Assembly (NCBI GenBank): GCA_947499595.1
Contig: CANMOY010000003.1
Location: 62,001 to 126,000, forward strand
DNA: 64,000 bases
Origin: an uncultured Mesonia sp.
GTDB taxonomy: Bacteria > Bacteroidota > Bacteroidia > Flavobacteriales > Flavobacteriaceae
Direction: 5' to 3'
Part shown: one piece after another, positions 47,960 through 56,056 of the stretch
Position numbering within the stretch: position 1 is the stretch's first letter
Layout of the letters: each line of letters opens with the position of its first letter
Position numbers and translations under genes: made by a program
Notes under the pieces: model-generated
Seen by the model: the letters and a program-made list of their open reading frames with translations, nothing else
What the model was told of the DNA's origin: nothing
The model's database searches: none

Positions 47960-48904
47960 ATGTCTGTACTTTTTATTTTAATCGGGCTAACCTTGCTAGT
48001 TGTTGGCGGCGAATTTTTGGTTAGATCATCTGTAGCACTATCTTTCAAATTTAATATATCAAAAATGGTAATTGGGCTTACAGTAGTGTCTTTTGCTACC
48101 TCTATGCCCGAATTATTGGTGAGTTTACAAGCAGCCTTAGAAGGGTTTTCGGATATAAGTCTGGGGAATGTAATAGGGTCTAATATCGCTAATATAGGGC
48201 TGGTTCTAGGTATTACAGCCATAATTGGTGATTTAGCAATAGATAAAGATTTCTATAAGTTCAACTGGCCTGTAATGATAAGCCTCTCATTATTGCTTTA
48301 CGGTTTTTTAGCTAATGATGGCACAATAAGTAGATTTGAAGGCTTGGTATTTTTATTGGGAATTATAGCTTATTTGATTTTATTAATTCGAAGAGCTCGA
48401 AAAAATGCCGATGTGATTCCCGACGAAGTAGATGAAGCGCTGCAAACAACGAGTTCTTTTAAAATAATTGCTTGGTTAATAATTGGGATAAGTGCTTTGT
48501 ATTTTGGTTCAGAGCTGCTTGTTAATGGAGCGGTCGATCTTGCCGAGGCTATAGGCGTTAGTGAGCGAGTTATCTCGGTAACTATGATTGCTATTGGGAC
48601 CAGTGTTCCTGAATTAGCAGCCTCTGTAATTGCTGCCCTAAAGAAAGAAAAAGCTTTGTCTTTAGGTAATCTCATTGGTTCAAATATATTTAATATAGCT
48701 TCTGTACTGGGTCTAACGGCTATCATAAAACCAATTGTAATGCAGTCTAAACAAGTATTAAGTGTGGATATTTTATGGATGCTGGGTTTTGCATTAATCT
48801 TGTTACCTCTAATTTTCCTGCCTAAAAAATTTGTTTTCACTAGGTATAAAGGATTTGTGATTTTTATTGCTTATACAATTTTTGTCGCTTTAAGCTTTGT
48901 TTAG
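47960..48904 (+). CDS. Calcium/sodium antiporter (YrbG/CaCA family)
   Basis: Ten-helix inner-membrane cation exchanger of 314 residues with the two inverted alpha repeats: GLTVVSFATSMPELLVSL (about 39-56) with SLGNVIGSNIANIGLVLG (about 72-89) in the first half, and MIAIGTSVPELAASVIAAL (about 208-226) with SLGNLIGSNIFNIASVLG (about 233-250) in the second. The paired Glu and Asn residues of these repeats bind the ions. It would export Ca2+ in exchange for Na+, which fits the Na+ gradient made by NQR. Confidence 0.93.
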   Translation: MSVLFILIGLTLLVVGGEFLVRSSVALSFKFNISKMVIGLTVVSFATSMPELLVSLQAALEGFSDISLGNVIGSNIANIGLVLGITAIIGDLAIDKDFYKFNWPVMISLSLLLYGFLANDGTISRFEGLVFLLGIIAYLILLIRRARKNADVIPDEVDEALQTTSSFKIIAWLIIGISALYFGSELLVNGAVDLAEAIGVSERVISVTMIAIGTSVPELAASVIAALKKEKALSLGNLIGSNIFNIASVLGLTAIIKPIVMQSKQVLSVDILWMLGFALILLPLIFLPKKFVFTRYKGFVIFIAYTIFVALSFV

Positions 48905-48911
48905 ATGCTTA

Positions 48912-48979
48912 TTTAGGGGGGGGGTGTTGGTTTGAAATGTTATTTTTTTTAAAAAAAATAATCAAATTTAGGGGGTGTT
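48912..48979. repeat. Two copies of a G-run motif upstream of glnA
   Basis: TTTA-G8-TGTT at 48912-48927 and TTTA-G5-TGTT at 48967-48979, 55 bases apart start to start. The second copy lies about 14 bases before the glnA -7 element, over the -33 region. The runs differ only in G number, and such G tracts are striking in this AT-rich sequence. Confidence 0.6.
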
Positions 48980-48992
48980 TTTATTTTTAATT

Positions 48993-49000
48993 TACTTTTG
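48993..49000 (+). promoter_or_regulatory. Promoter -7 element for glnA
   Basis: TACTTTTG matches TAnnTTTG and ends 25 bases before the ATG at 49026. In place of a -33 TTG there is the G-run motif, hinting at activator-dependent or repressed transcription. Confidence 0.6.
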
Positions 49001-49025
49001 CGGGGTAATTAAAAACACACACAAC

Positions 49026-51212
49026 ATGGGAAACCTTCGTTTTCAAGCACTAAAAGAAGCCTTAAATCGCCAACCTGTACCAGTATCTGAAGCACCTCGC
49101 CGTTCAGAAATATTTGGTAAAAATGTATTTAATGAAATGGCTATGCGCCAATACCTTACCAAAAGTTCTTACCGAAGTTTGATGGATGCTATTGATAAGG
49201 GAAGCAAAATTTCGCGAGATGTGGCAGATCACATATCCACAGGAATGAAAGAATGGGCTATAGCCAAAGGTGCGACCCATTATACACATTGGTTTCAACC
49301 ACTTACCGGATCTTCAGCTGAAAAGCATGATGCGTTTTTTGATGTTGAAATGGGAGATGCGGCTATAGAAAAATTTGGTGGCGGACAATTGGTACAACAG
49401 GAACCTGACGCTTCTAGTTTCCCCAACGGAGGTATAAGAAATACATTTGAAGCTCGTGGTTATACAGCTTGGGATCCTACTTCACCTGCATTTATTTTAG
49501 GTACTACCTTATGTATTCCTACCATTTTCGTTTCTTATACAGGAGAAGCCTTAGATTTTAAAACTCCTTTGTTACGTTCATTGCAAGTACTAGATCATTC
49601 GGCTACAGAAGTAGCACGTTATTTTGATAAGAAAGTAAATAAAGTGATTACAACTTTAGGTTGGGAGCAAGAATATTTTTTAATTGACGCCTCCCTAGCC
49701 AATAGTAGGCCAGATATAATGCAAGCTGGAAGAACGCTTTTGGGGCATTCTGCAGCAAAAGGCCAACAATTAGATGATCACTATTTTGGAGCGATACCTT
49801 CCCGTGTTCTAGATTACATGAGAGATTTGGAAAACGAGTGTATGCTTTTGGGTATTCCGGTTAAAACGAGACATAATGAGGTGGCACCAAGCCAATTTGA
49901 ATTAGCGCCTATTTTTGAAGAGGCCAATTTGGCGGTAGATCACAACCAATTGCTTATGGATGTAATGGAGAAGGTGGCAGAGAAACATAAATTAAAAGTA
50001 CTATTTCATGAAAAGCCATTTGCAGGAGTTAATGGTAGTGGTAAGCATAATAATTGGTCTCTATCTACCAGTACGGGAGTTAACCTATTGAGTCCAGGTT
50101 CTACCCCTATGAAAAATTTACAATTCCTTACCTTTTTTGTAAATACGATTAAAGCTGTAAATGAGAATGAAGAGCTCTTGCGTTCTGTAATTGCAACTGC
50201 ATCAAACGATCATCGCTTGGGGGCCAATGAGGCTCCACCAGCCATTATATCCGTATTTATAGGTTCACAGCTTACAAATGTATTAGATGAATTAGAAAAA
50301 GTTACCGATGGTAAATTGTCTCCGCAAGAAAAAACAGAGCTAAAGCTAAATGTAGTAGGTAAAATACCTGAAATTTTGTTAGATAACACTGATCGAAATA
50401 GAACTTCCCCTTTCGCTTTCACGGGAAATAAATTTGAGTTTAGAGCAGTAGGTTCAACGGCTAACTGCGCTAAACCTATGACTTTGCTTAATATGATTGT
50501 TGCAAAACAATTAAAAGAGTTTAAGTTGCAAGTAGATTCTTTAATTAAAGATCAAAAGTTAAAAAAGGATGATGCTATTTTTAATGTTTTACGTGAGTAT
50601 ATTCGCGATTCAAAGCGAATAAGGTTCGAAGGAGATGGATATGGAGAAGCTTGGGAGAAGGAAGCCAAAAAGAGAAAATTAAGCAACAATAAAACCACCC
50701 CCGAAGCACTTAAAATTCAATTGCACCCCAATACTATTAAGTTATATGAAGAAATGGGAGTAATGAATAAAATAGAACTTGAAGCGAGGCATGCGATTAA
50801 CTTAGAAGAATATTCTAAGCATATACAAATAGAGGGAAGGGTTCTAGGTGATATTGCCCGAAATCACGTAATTCCTACCGCCATTCGCTACCAAAACATT
50901 TTAATTAAAAACGTAAAAGGCCTTAAAGAGATTTACGGAGATAACTTTAGAAATTACGGGCAGGAGCAGTTGAATATAATTGAGCAAATTTCTCATCATA
51001 TAGAGCAAATCAATTCTGGTATTACCGCCATGATAGATCAGCGTAAGAAAGCGAATAAACTTGAAGATCTTGAAAAAAGAGCAGAAGCTTACTGTTTTGA
51101 GGTAAAACCGTTTTTCGAAAAAATCAGGTACCATTGTGATAAACTAGAGCTTCTAGTTGATGATGAAATATGGACTTTGACCAAATACCGCGAAATGTTG
51201 TTAATTCATTAA
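49026..51212 (+). CDS. glnA: Type III glutamine synthetase
   Basis: ATP-dependent ammonia-assimilating enzyme of 728 residues; the length is diagnostic of GSIII (GlnN), a double-ring dodecamer found in Bacteroidota and cyanobacteria. Visible elements are HYTHWFQPLTGSSAEKHDAF (about 76-95), TLGWEQEYFLID (about 205-216) with metal-ligand glutamates, TRHNEVAPSQFELAPIFEEA (about 280-299), FAGVNGSGKHNNWSLST with the glutamate-binding loop, and FRAVGSTANCAKPM. I start at 49026 (MGNLRFQALKEAL) because the upstream extension lies across the promoter. A terminator follows. Confidence 0.95.
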   Translation: MGNLRFQALKEALNRQPVPVSEAPRRSEIFGKNVFNEMAMRQYLTKSSYRSLMDAIDKGSKISRDVADHISTGMKEWAIAKGATHYTHWFQPLTGSSAEKHDAFFDVEMGDAAIEKFGGGQLVQQEPDASSFPNGGIRNTFEARGYTAWDPTSPAFILGTTLCIPTIFVSYTGEALDFKTPLLRSLQVLDHSATEVARYFDKKVNKVITTLGWEQEYFLIDASLANSRPDIMQAGRTLLGHSAAKGQQLDDHYFGAIPSRVLDYMRDLENECMLLGIPVKTRHNEVAPSQFELAPIFEEANLAVDHNQLLMDVMEKVAEKHKLKVLFHEKPFAGVNGSGKHNNWSLSTSTGVNLLSPGSTPMKNLQFLTFFVNTIKAVNENEELLRSVIATASNDHRLGANEAPPAIISVFIGSQLTNVLDELEKVTDGKLSPQEKTELKLNVVGKIPEILLDNTDRNRTSPFAFTGNKFEFRAVGSTANCAKPMTLLNMIVAKQLKEFKLQVDSLIKDQKLKKDDAIFNVLREYIRDSKRIRFEGDGYGEAWEKEAKKRKLSNNKTTPEALKIQLHPNTIKLYEEMGVMNKIELEARHAINLEEYSKHIQIEGRVLGDIARNHVIPTAIRYQNILIKNVKGLKEIYGDNFRNYGQEQLNIIEQISHHIEQINSGITAMIDQRKKANKLEDLEKRAEAYCFEVKPFFEKIRYHCDKLELLVDDEIWTLTKYREMLLIH

Positions 51213-51233
51213 GAGCTAAAAAAATAAATTAAG

Positions 51234-51264
51234 AGCTGCACTCCACTGGGTGCAGTTTTTTTTT
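51234..51264 (+). terminator. Terminator of glnA
   Basis: Stem CTGCAC / GTGCAG with loop TCCACTGG and a nine-T run, about 25 bases after the stop. Confidence 0.85.
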
Positions 51265-51881
51265 GTTATAAATTGATTTATAGTGCTTTACATGGCTTAA
51301 TTTAAGCGTAATTAACTTAAATTTAATCCTTTATCAGTCATTTAAATCGATAAATAGACCAAAAGCAAAAAAGGGCATTAGAGTTGGATTTTTTAATTTG
51401 CGGATTTATAACTGGTATTGGGGATATTTAATTTTTCAAATTTCAACAAAGGTAATAATATCAAGTAATTTAATTTATGATATTCAATGTTGGTAAAATT
51501 TATTATAATTTTTAAAGAGTATTAATACGTTTAAAATAAAAAATAACACATTAACTGTTTTTAATTGTTAAAAAAATACATTTTAACTAATTTTATCACG
51601 TTTTAAACGAGAATTTTAAATAATTGTTTGAAAGGGCGGCTTCTGTATGTAATTTAGTACCAGATTATTAGAGGAAGAAATTCCAAAGACAATCGATCCG
51701 AAAGGGACTGTTAACACCCTATCGAATTCAAAGAAAATGAAATTAGGTTTGCATTTTCTTTATTATAAGCTTATGAGTTTTGTGTCTTTTATACTAACGG
51801 AAGACATTAACCTAAAAACCGATTAGCTTAAAAACTAATCCTAATCAATCTTTAATTAATTTTTAACTAAAAATTACAATT
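51265..51881. other. Long AT-rich intergenic region and leader of the curli operon
   Basis: There are 617 bases between the glnA terminator and csgA with no coding frame on either strand. The left 350 bases are simply AT-rich. The right part holds a candidate promoter (51628-51657) and, after it, about 220 bases of predicted 5' leader. I see no strong hairpin or known riboswitch in the leader, but there are repeated CTAATC and TTAACTAA words close to the csgA start. Confidence 0.55.
51628..51657 (+). promoter_or_regulatory. Candidate promoter of the curli operon
   Basis: TTG at 51628-51630, a 19-base spacer and TAATTTAG at 51650-51657, one base from TAnnTTTG. The GC-rich spacer AAAGGGCGGC stands out in its AT-rich surroundings. 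It predicts a leader of about 220 bases. Confidence 0.4.
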
Positions 51882-52805
51882 ATGAAAAAATCAATTTTCT
51901 GTGCAGCCGCTCTACTTTTTGGTGCTGTTGCTTTCGCTCAAAACACAAGTAATGTAGACCAAACCGGTGTAACGAATAAAGCTTGGGTAGATCAAAGTGG
52001 TAACAATAATAGTGATGTAGACCAAGAGTTTACAGGTAACAAAGCCGACATCGATCAAATAGGGCATAACTACTCTAAAGTAGATCAAAAAGGTAATGTG
52101 GGGGGTAATCCTGCAAGTGGTGACTCAAACTACGCAAAAGTAGATCAAAACGGAGGTTTAGTTACTCAACAAAGATCTACCGTTGAACAACAAGGAGATA
52201 GAAACAAAGCTTATGTAGATCAAGACGGGCAAGATAACCGCTCAGACATACAGCAAGGAAACGGGATGAACGCCGAAGATAACTGGGCAAAAGCCATTCA
52301 GGATGGAAATGGTAACCGTTCTACTATTTTCCAGACTTATGATAATAACAGGTCTAAAGTTAATCAACAAGGAGATGATAACTATGCTAATGTAAGACAA
52401 ATAGCCAGACCAAATCAGTCTAAAGGTAATTACTCAGATATCGAACAAATGGGTAATGATAACCATGCTACTTCAAGACAAGAGACTTCAGGTGCATATT
52501 TAGCTCCAGGATACTCAAACATAGAGAAAGTTAAGCAATATGATGACGGAAACAAATCTATCTTAGATCAATTAGGTGATTTTAACCGCTCAGAAGTAAC
52601 TCAATCTGGAGGAGTAGGACTTAACACTAACTACGCTAATGTAGACCAAGATGGTGAAATGAACAAGTCTTACATCACGCAAAAAGAACAAGGTGCTATT
52701 ACTGCAGATAACTATGCAAAAGTTACCCAGTCAGGAATGTTAGGAAACACAAGTCACGTAAATCAAGCAGGTGCAAACTCAGCTTGGGTGAACCAGTCTA
52801 ACTAA
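51882..52805 (+). CDS. csgA: Major curlin-like amyloid subunit
   Basis: A 307-residue secreted curlin. After a signal peptide (cleaved after VAFAQ, residue 20) almost the whole chain is made of about 20 degenerate repeats of the form (N/S)-x-A/S-x-V-D-Q-x-G-(x)2-N, for example NKAWVDQSGNNNSDVDQ, NKAYVDQDGQDNRSDIQQ and NYAKVDQNGG. Regular Gln and Asn placement on alternating strands is the hallmark of the curlin beta-solenoid. It is twice the length of E. coli CsgA (five repeats), and loops of variable length (such as IARPNQSKG) interrupt the register. The chain is acidic and almost free of cysteine. It lies first in the csg operon. Confidence 0.92.
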   Translation: MKKSIFCAAALLFGAVAFAQNTSNVDQTGVTNKAWVDQSGNNNSDVDQEFTGNKADIDQIGHNYSKVDQKGNVGGNPASGDSNYAKVDQNGGLVTQQRSTVEQQGDRNKAYVDQDGQDNRSDIQQGNGMNAEDNWAKAIQDGNGNRSTIFQTYDNNRSKVNQQGDDNYANVRQIARPNQSKGNYSDIEQMGNDNHATSRQETSGAYLAPGYSNIEKVKQYDDGNKSILDQLGDFNRSEVTQSGGVGLNTNYANVDQDGEMNKSYITQKEQGAITADNYAKVTQSGMLGNTSHVNQAGANSAWVNQSN

Positions 52806-52895
52806 TATATAGCAAATTATATCCTACTAACTAACCATTTCATTTCAAATATTTAGTATTAATTATCAACTAGATATTCGAGATGAGGATACTAA

Positions 52896-52947
52896 GGGTA
52901 AATGAATGTGGAGGAAAGCTCTTTGGTTCGTTTACCCTTGTATTTTT
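52896..52947 (+). terminator. Hairpin between csgA and csgB, possible partial terminator
   Basis: Arms GGGTAAATGAA and TTCGTTTACCC (11 pairs including one T-G) around a 20-base loop, followed by a T-rich stretch (TTGTATTTTT). It lies about 90 bases after the csgA stop and 14 bases before the csgB start. Confidence 0.55.
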
Positions 52948-52961
52948 AAATACTAATTAAA

Positions 52962-53471
52962 ATGAAAAAGAAATCAATTTTAATCATTTTCTGCGCTATT
53001 CTATTTAATTGGAATTCCGTCGCTCAAGAACAAGGTGAAGACAATCCAGAAATAGTTGAGGAAAATGCAGCCAATCTTAATATTTTGAGTCGATTTGCCG
53101 AAACAAGTGTGCTGTCCGAACAAGTACCACCCTTAGGAAACCAGGTTTATATTGATCAAATAGGAGAACGAAATATTATTATGACACAAGTCAATTCAAA
53201 TCGATCTGAAGTAAGACTAAGTCAGAATGGTAGCGACAATATTATTGGACTGAGCTTAAGAGCAAAACAAATTAATGAGAGAATAAGTCAGTCTGGAGAT
53301 AGTAATTTAGCCTTACGTTATATAAATGATCCTCTAGGCACAATCAATTTTGAATTGATTCAAAATGGAGGAAACCAATACATACAACATGGAGCTAACC
53401 GATTAACCAATAATTTAAAAATAGAGCAAAGTGTTGGAGATCGTGGTATTATTATTCGAAGCTTTAGATAA
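52962..53471 (+). CDS. csgB: Minor curlin-like subunit (CsgB-like nucleator)
   Basis: A 169-residue secreted protein with signal peptide (cleaved after NSVAQ, residue 22). The first half of the mature part is acidic and non-repetitive; residues 60-165 carry four to five curlin-like repeats, such as NQVYIDQIGERNIIMTQ, NRSEVRLSQNGSDNIIGL, and ERISQSGDSNLALR. The repeats are less regular and more hydrophobic than in the upstream curlin, with Ile and Arg at outward positions, and the protein ends IIIRSFR; CsgB also has a basic C-terminal end. The nucleator role is inferred from position and repeat divergence. Confidence 0.85.
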   Translation: MKKKSILIIFCAILFNWNSVAQEQGEDNPEIVEENAANLNILSRFAETSVLSEQVPPLGNQVYIDQIGERNIIMTQVNSNRSEVRLSQNGSDNIIGLSLRAKQINERISQSGDSNLALRYINDPLGTINFELIQNGGNQYIQHGANRLTNNLKIEQSVGDRGIIIRSFR

Positions 53472-53489
53472 ATAAATTAAACCAATAAA

Positions 53490-54248
53490 TTGAAACTTTT
53501 TAACTACATAACTATTTTATTATTTAGTGTGAATTTGGGTTTTTCTCAAGTTTACAATCAAACTATTGAGGCTAAAATACAAACTGATTTTCGAGATGAT
53601 TTTTTAACGATTACTGGTACTGCTCTTAATAAAACTAGCTTCAATGCCAGTTTAAGATATGAATTATCCGTTATAAAACACGTGGGCAGTAATCATTCAA
53701 AAAATAGCCAAGCAGGTCGATTCACTCTTTTACCTAATGAGGGGAAGGAACTTTCAAAAACCACTATAAATCTAGATGATAAAGCGAAAATTATTATTCT
53801 ATTGTTGATCTATGATATAGACGATCAATTGGTAGGTAAAGACCGGTTGGTTTTAAACGAAAATAAAAATGAATCGATTCAAAATCAGCAGGCTAATGTA
53901 AAAAATATGTTAAATAAGTTAAGCGCTAATGATGATGTAGGCTTTGTTTTAAGAGGGGTCGTTACGCAAGAAATGAAAACCAAAGCTGGAAATGATTTTT
54001 ATAACTATTTCTCTACAATATATCGTCAAAGCGGAATAAATAGCCAGTTCATTGTGCACGTAAGAGAACAATTTAACCTGGGAAGAAATACCAAAATACA
54101 AGTTTTGGTTAATCAAGATGTTGTTTACCAATTTTTTGCACAACCTAAACAAGATTACTTGAAAGGTATGGCCGAAAATGCTTTGAGGAGACTTGGTGGC
54201 TACTTACAGCAAATTGAAAGAAATAAAGAAACAATACAAAAATTTTAA
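53490..54248 (+). CDS. csgE: CsgE with an N-terminal CsgH-like domain
   Basis: A 252-residue periplasmic protein with signal peptide (cleaved after LGFSQ, residue 20). Residues 150-250 match CsgE, the adaptor that caps CsgG: RGVVTQEMKTKAGNDFYNYF, then LVNQDVVYQFFAQPKQDY and the helical end. Residues 24-125 are extra compared with E. coli CsgE (about 130 residues) and resemble the curli inhibitor CsgH: a beta-sandwich pattern with SLRYELSVIKHVGSNHSKN, then SQAGRFTLLPNEGKELS, where the S-Q-x-G-R-F-x-L core recalls CsgH. A fusion of inhibitor and secretion adaptor is inferred. TTG appears to be the start codon, 18 bases after csgB. Confidence 0.85.
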   Translation: MKLFNYITILLFSVNLGFSQVYNQTIEAKIQTDFRDDFLTITGTALNKTSFNASLRYELSVIKHVGSNHSKNSQAGRFTLLPNEGKELSKTTINLDDKAKIIILLLIYDIDDQLVGKDRLVLNENKNESIQNQQANVKNMLNKLSANDDVGFVLRGVVTQEMKTKAGNDFYNYFSTIYRQSGINSQFIVHVREQFNLGRNTKIQVLVNQDVVYQFFAQPKQDYLKGMAENALRRLGGYLQQIERNKETIQKF

Positions 54249-54252
54249 TATT

Positions 54253-54648
54253 ATGAAGTCAATCCTAACCTTGCTTTTATTAATATTTAGTTTAGCGGTA
54301 TCCGCACAACAACTAACTTATAAACCTAAAAATCCTGCATTTGGGGGCGATACTTTCAATTATCAATGGTTGCTTAGTTCTGCCAACGCTCAGAATGATT
54401 TCGAAGAGCAATCAGATCGTGATATCGATTCTGAATTAGAAGACTTTGCTAAAGGTCTAAATCGTCAATTATTAGGTCAACTCGAACGTACATTACTCAC
54501 CAACCAGTTGGGAGATGGTGATTTAAAACCAGGAACTTTTTCATTCGGAAGTTTGGAGGTAGAAATTTATGAATCTCTAGAGGGTTTAGTGGTTAATATT
54601 TTAGACACGAATACGGGAGAGCAAACACAAATTATAGTACCTAATTAA
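54253..54648 (+). CDS. csgF: Curli assembly factor CsgF
   Basis: A 131-residue secreted protein; the signal peptide is cleaved after SLAVSAQ (residue 19). The mature N terminus carries the CsgF signature that inserts into the CsgG channel: TYKPKNPAFGGDTFNYQWLL (about 22-41) followed by SSANAQN, matching the NPxFGG and LLxxAxAQN patterns. The rest is a small helical-beta neck domain ending in EQTQIIVPN. The start at 54253 follows the csgE stop by four bases; an upstream in-frame ATG lies inside csgE and lacks a signal peptide. CsgF anchors the minor curlin at the surface in E. coli. Confidence 0.95.
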   Translation: MKSILTLLLLIFSLAVSAQQLTYKPKNPAFGGDTFNYQWLLSSANAQNDFEEQSDRDIDSELEDFAKGLNRQLLGQLERTLLTNQLGDGDLKPGTFSFGSLEVEIYESLEGLVVNILDTNTGEQTQIIVPN

Positions 54649-54661
54649 TTTCTGGATATTT

Positions 54662-56056
54662 ATGAGACGATGGAAAACCATATCAGTTATCCTGGTTACT
54701 GGCTTTTTTGTTGGTTGTGGAACTTACTTCAATCAGCCAATAAAACAACAAAGCGCACGTACCGGTGAATTGACTACAGCTAGCAAAACTTTAAAAGATC
54801 TTCCTAAGCCACAGAAAAAAGTTGTAGTGGGTGTTTATTCTTTTAAAGATCAAACAGGGCAGTATAAAGAAATTCAAAACGGGAGTTCTTTTAGTACTGC
54901 AGTAACCCAAGGAGGAACTTCTATATTGATAAAAGCATTAGAAGACTCGGAGTGGTTTACGCCAATAGAACGTGAAAACTTAAGTAATTTGCTTAATGAG
55001 CGTAATATTATTAGATCTACAAGGCAAGAATACGCAGGTAATAATGGCCCGGCAGTACCTCCGTTACTATTCGCAGGTGTGCTATTAGAAGGAGGGGTGG
55101 TGTCTTACGATACTAATATATTAACAGGAGGCTTTGGCGCAAGATACTTTGGAGCAGGAGGCAGTACACAATATAAACAGGATCGTATTACGGTTTATTT
55201 ACGCGCCATTTCCACCTCAAATGGTGAAGTTTTAAAGACTGTTTATGTTTCAAAAACAATTTTGTCTCAAGCTATTGATGCAAGTTTATTTAGGTATGTA
55301 AATTTCCAAAGACTTTTAGAGGTAGAAACTGGCTATACTAAAAATGAACCTTTACAATTGGTAGTCAAAGAGGCTATTGAAAAAGCTGTTGAGGCCATCA
55401 TCATTGAGGGCTTAGAAGAGAAAATTTGGTCGGCAGAAAACCCAGAAGAGGCACAGACTTTAATTGAAAAGTATAATCAAGAGAAACAGGAAGAGCAGGC
55501 TGTTGAACTGTATAACCGTAAAAAAATTGATTTTAATTATACAAACGCTTTTGAAATTCAATTAGGGTTAAATAGATTTTTGGGAGACTATGGCGCGAGA
55601 GATTTTGATTATATAGGAAAACTAGGTTACCATCGCAGATTCATTCCTCATTTCGGGGCTAGTCTAAGGGGGTATGCCTTAGACTTTGAAATTCCGAACT
55701 CCAAAAATACATTGCATTTAGGCGTTGATTTAGATGCCGAGGTATACCTCTTACCCTATGATAAATTTTCTCCCTTCTTTCATGCGGGGGCTGGTATGCT
55801 TTTTCAAAGCGAGAAAAATAACTGGTTTACAAATCAAGAGGAATTTTTTAAACTTCAATATGGAACTGGTCTTCAATATAATTTAAACTCTAGATTAAAT
55901 GTATTTTTAAAAGGAACTTATCACTTGTCTTTTTCTGATGAAATAGACGCTTTGAATTATGGTAAACGAGATGATTATTTTATCGATGTTGGAGTCGGTT
56001 TAACCTATATGTTTGGAGGCAAAAAAGAAAAAAACACAAATAAAGATGAAGAATAA
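54662..56056 (+). CDS. csgG: Curli secretion channel CsgG with a C-terminal beta-barrel-like extension
   Basis: A 464-residue outer-membrane lipoprotein. The lipobox is FVGC with Cys19. Residues 35-265 are canonical CsgG: KKVVVGVYSFKDQTGQYKE, GGTSILIKALEDSEWFTPIE, RENLSNLLNERNIIRSTRQE and the two channel-forming beta-hairpin regions after LLFAGVLLEGGVVSYDTN. E. coli CsgG ends here (277 residues including signal). This protein continues with a charged helix (about 265-290) and about 165 residues of alternating strands ending IDVGVGLTYMFGG, typical of an OmpA/OMP_b-brl-type eight-stranded barrel or barrel-like domain. The stop overlaps the next gene. Confidence 0.92.
   Translation: MRRWKTISVILVTGFFVGCGTYFNQPIKQQSARTGELTTASKTLKDLPKPQKKVVVGVYSFKDQTGQYKEIQNGSSFSTAVTQGGTSILIKALEDSEWFTPIERENLSNLLNERNIIRSTRQEYAGNNGPAVPPLLFAGVLLEGGVVSYDTNILTGGFGARYFGAGGSTQYKQDRITVYLRAISTSNGEVLKTVYVSKTILSQAIDASLFRYVNFQRLLEVETGYTKNEPLQLVVKEAIEKAVEAIIIEGLEEKIWSAENPEEAQTLIEKYNQEKQEEQAVELYNRKKIDFNYTNAFEIQLGLNRFLGDYGARDFDYIGKLGYHRRFIPHFGASLRGYALDFEIPNSKNTLHLGVDLDAEVYLLPYDKFSPFFHAGAGMLFQSEKNNWFTNQEEFFKLQYGTGLQYNLNSRLNVFLKGTYHLSFSDEIDALNYGKRDDYFIDVGVGLTYMFGGKKEKNTNKDEE

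Noticed and set aside
48975-49025. N-terminal extension of glutamine synthetase from 48975
   Set aside because: It crosses the predicted promoter, and the family start MGNLRF at 49026 fits better.
51882-52805. Repeated words in csgA considered as a CRISPR array or DNA tandem repeat
   Set aside because: The repetition is at protein level with variable spacing and degenerate codons; there are no identical repeats with unique spacers.
54193-54252. Upstream in-frame start for csgF at 54193
   Set aside because: It lies inside csgE and would bury the signal peptide; the ATG at 54253 gives a normal secretory signal.
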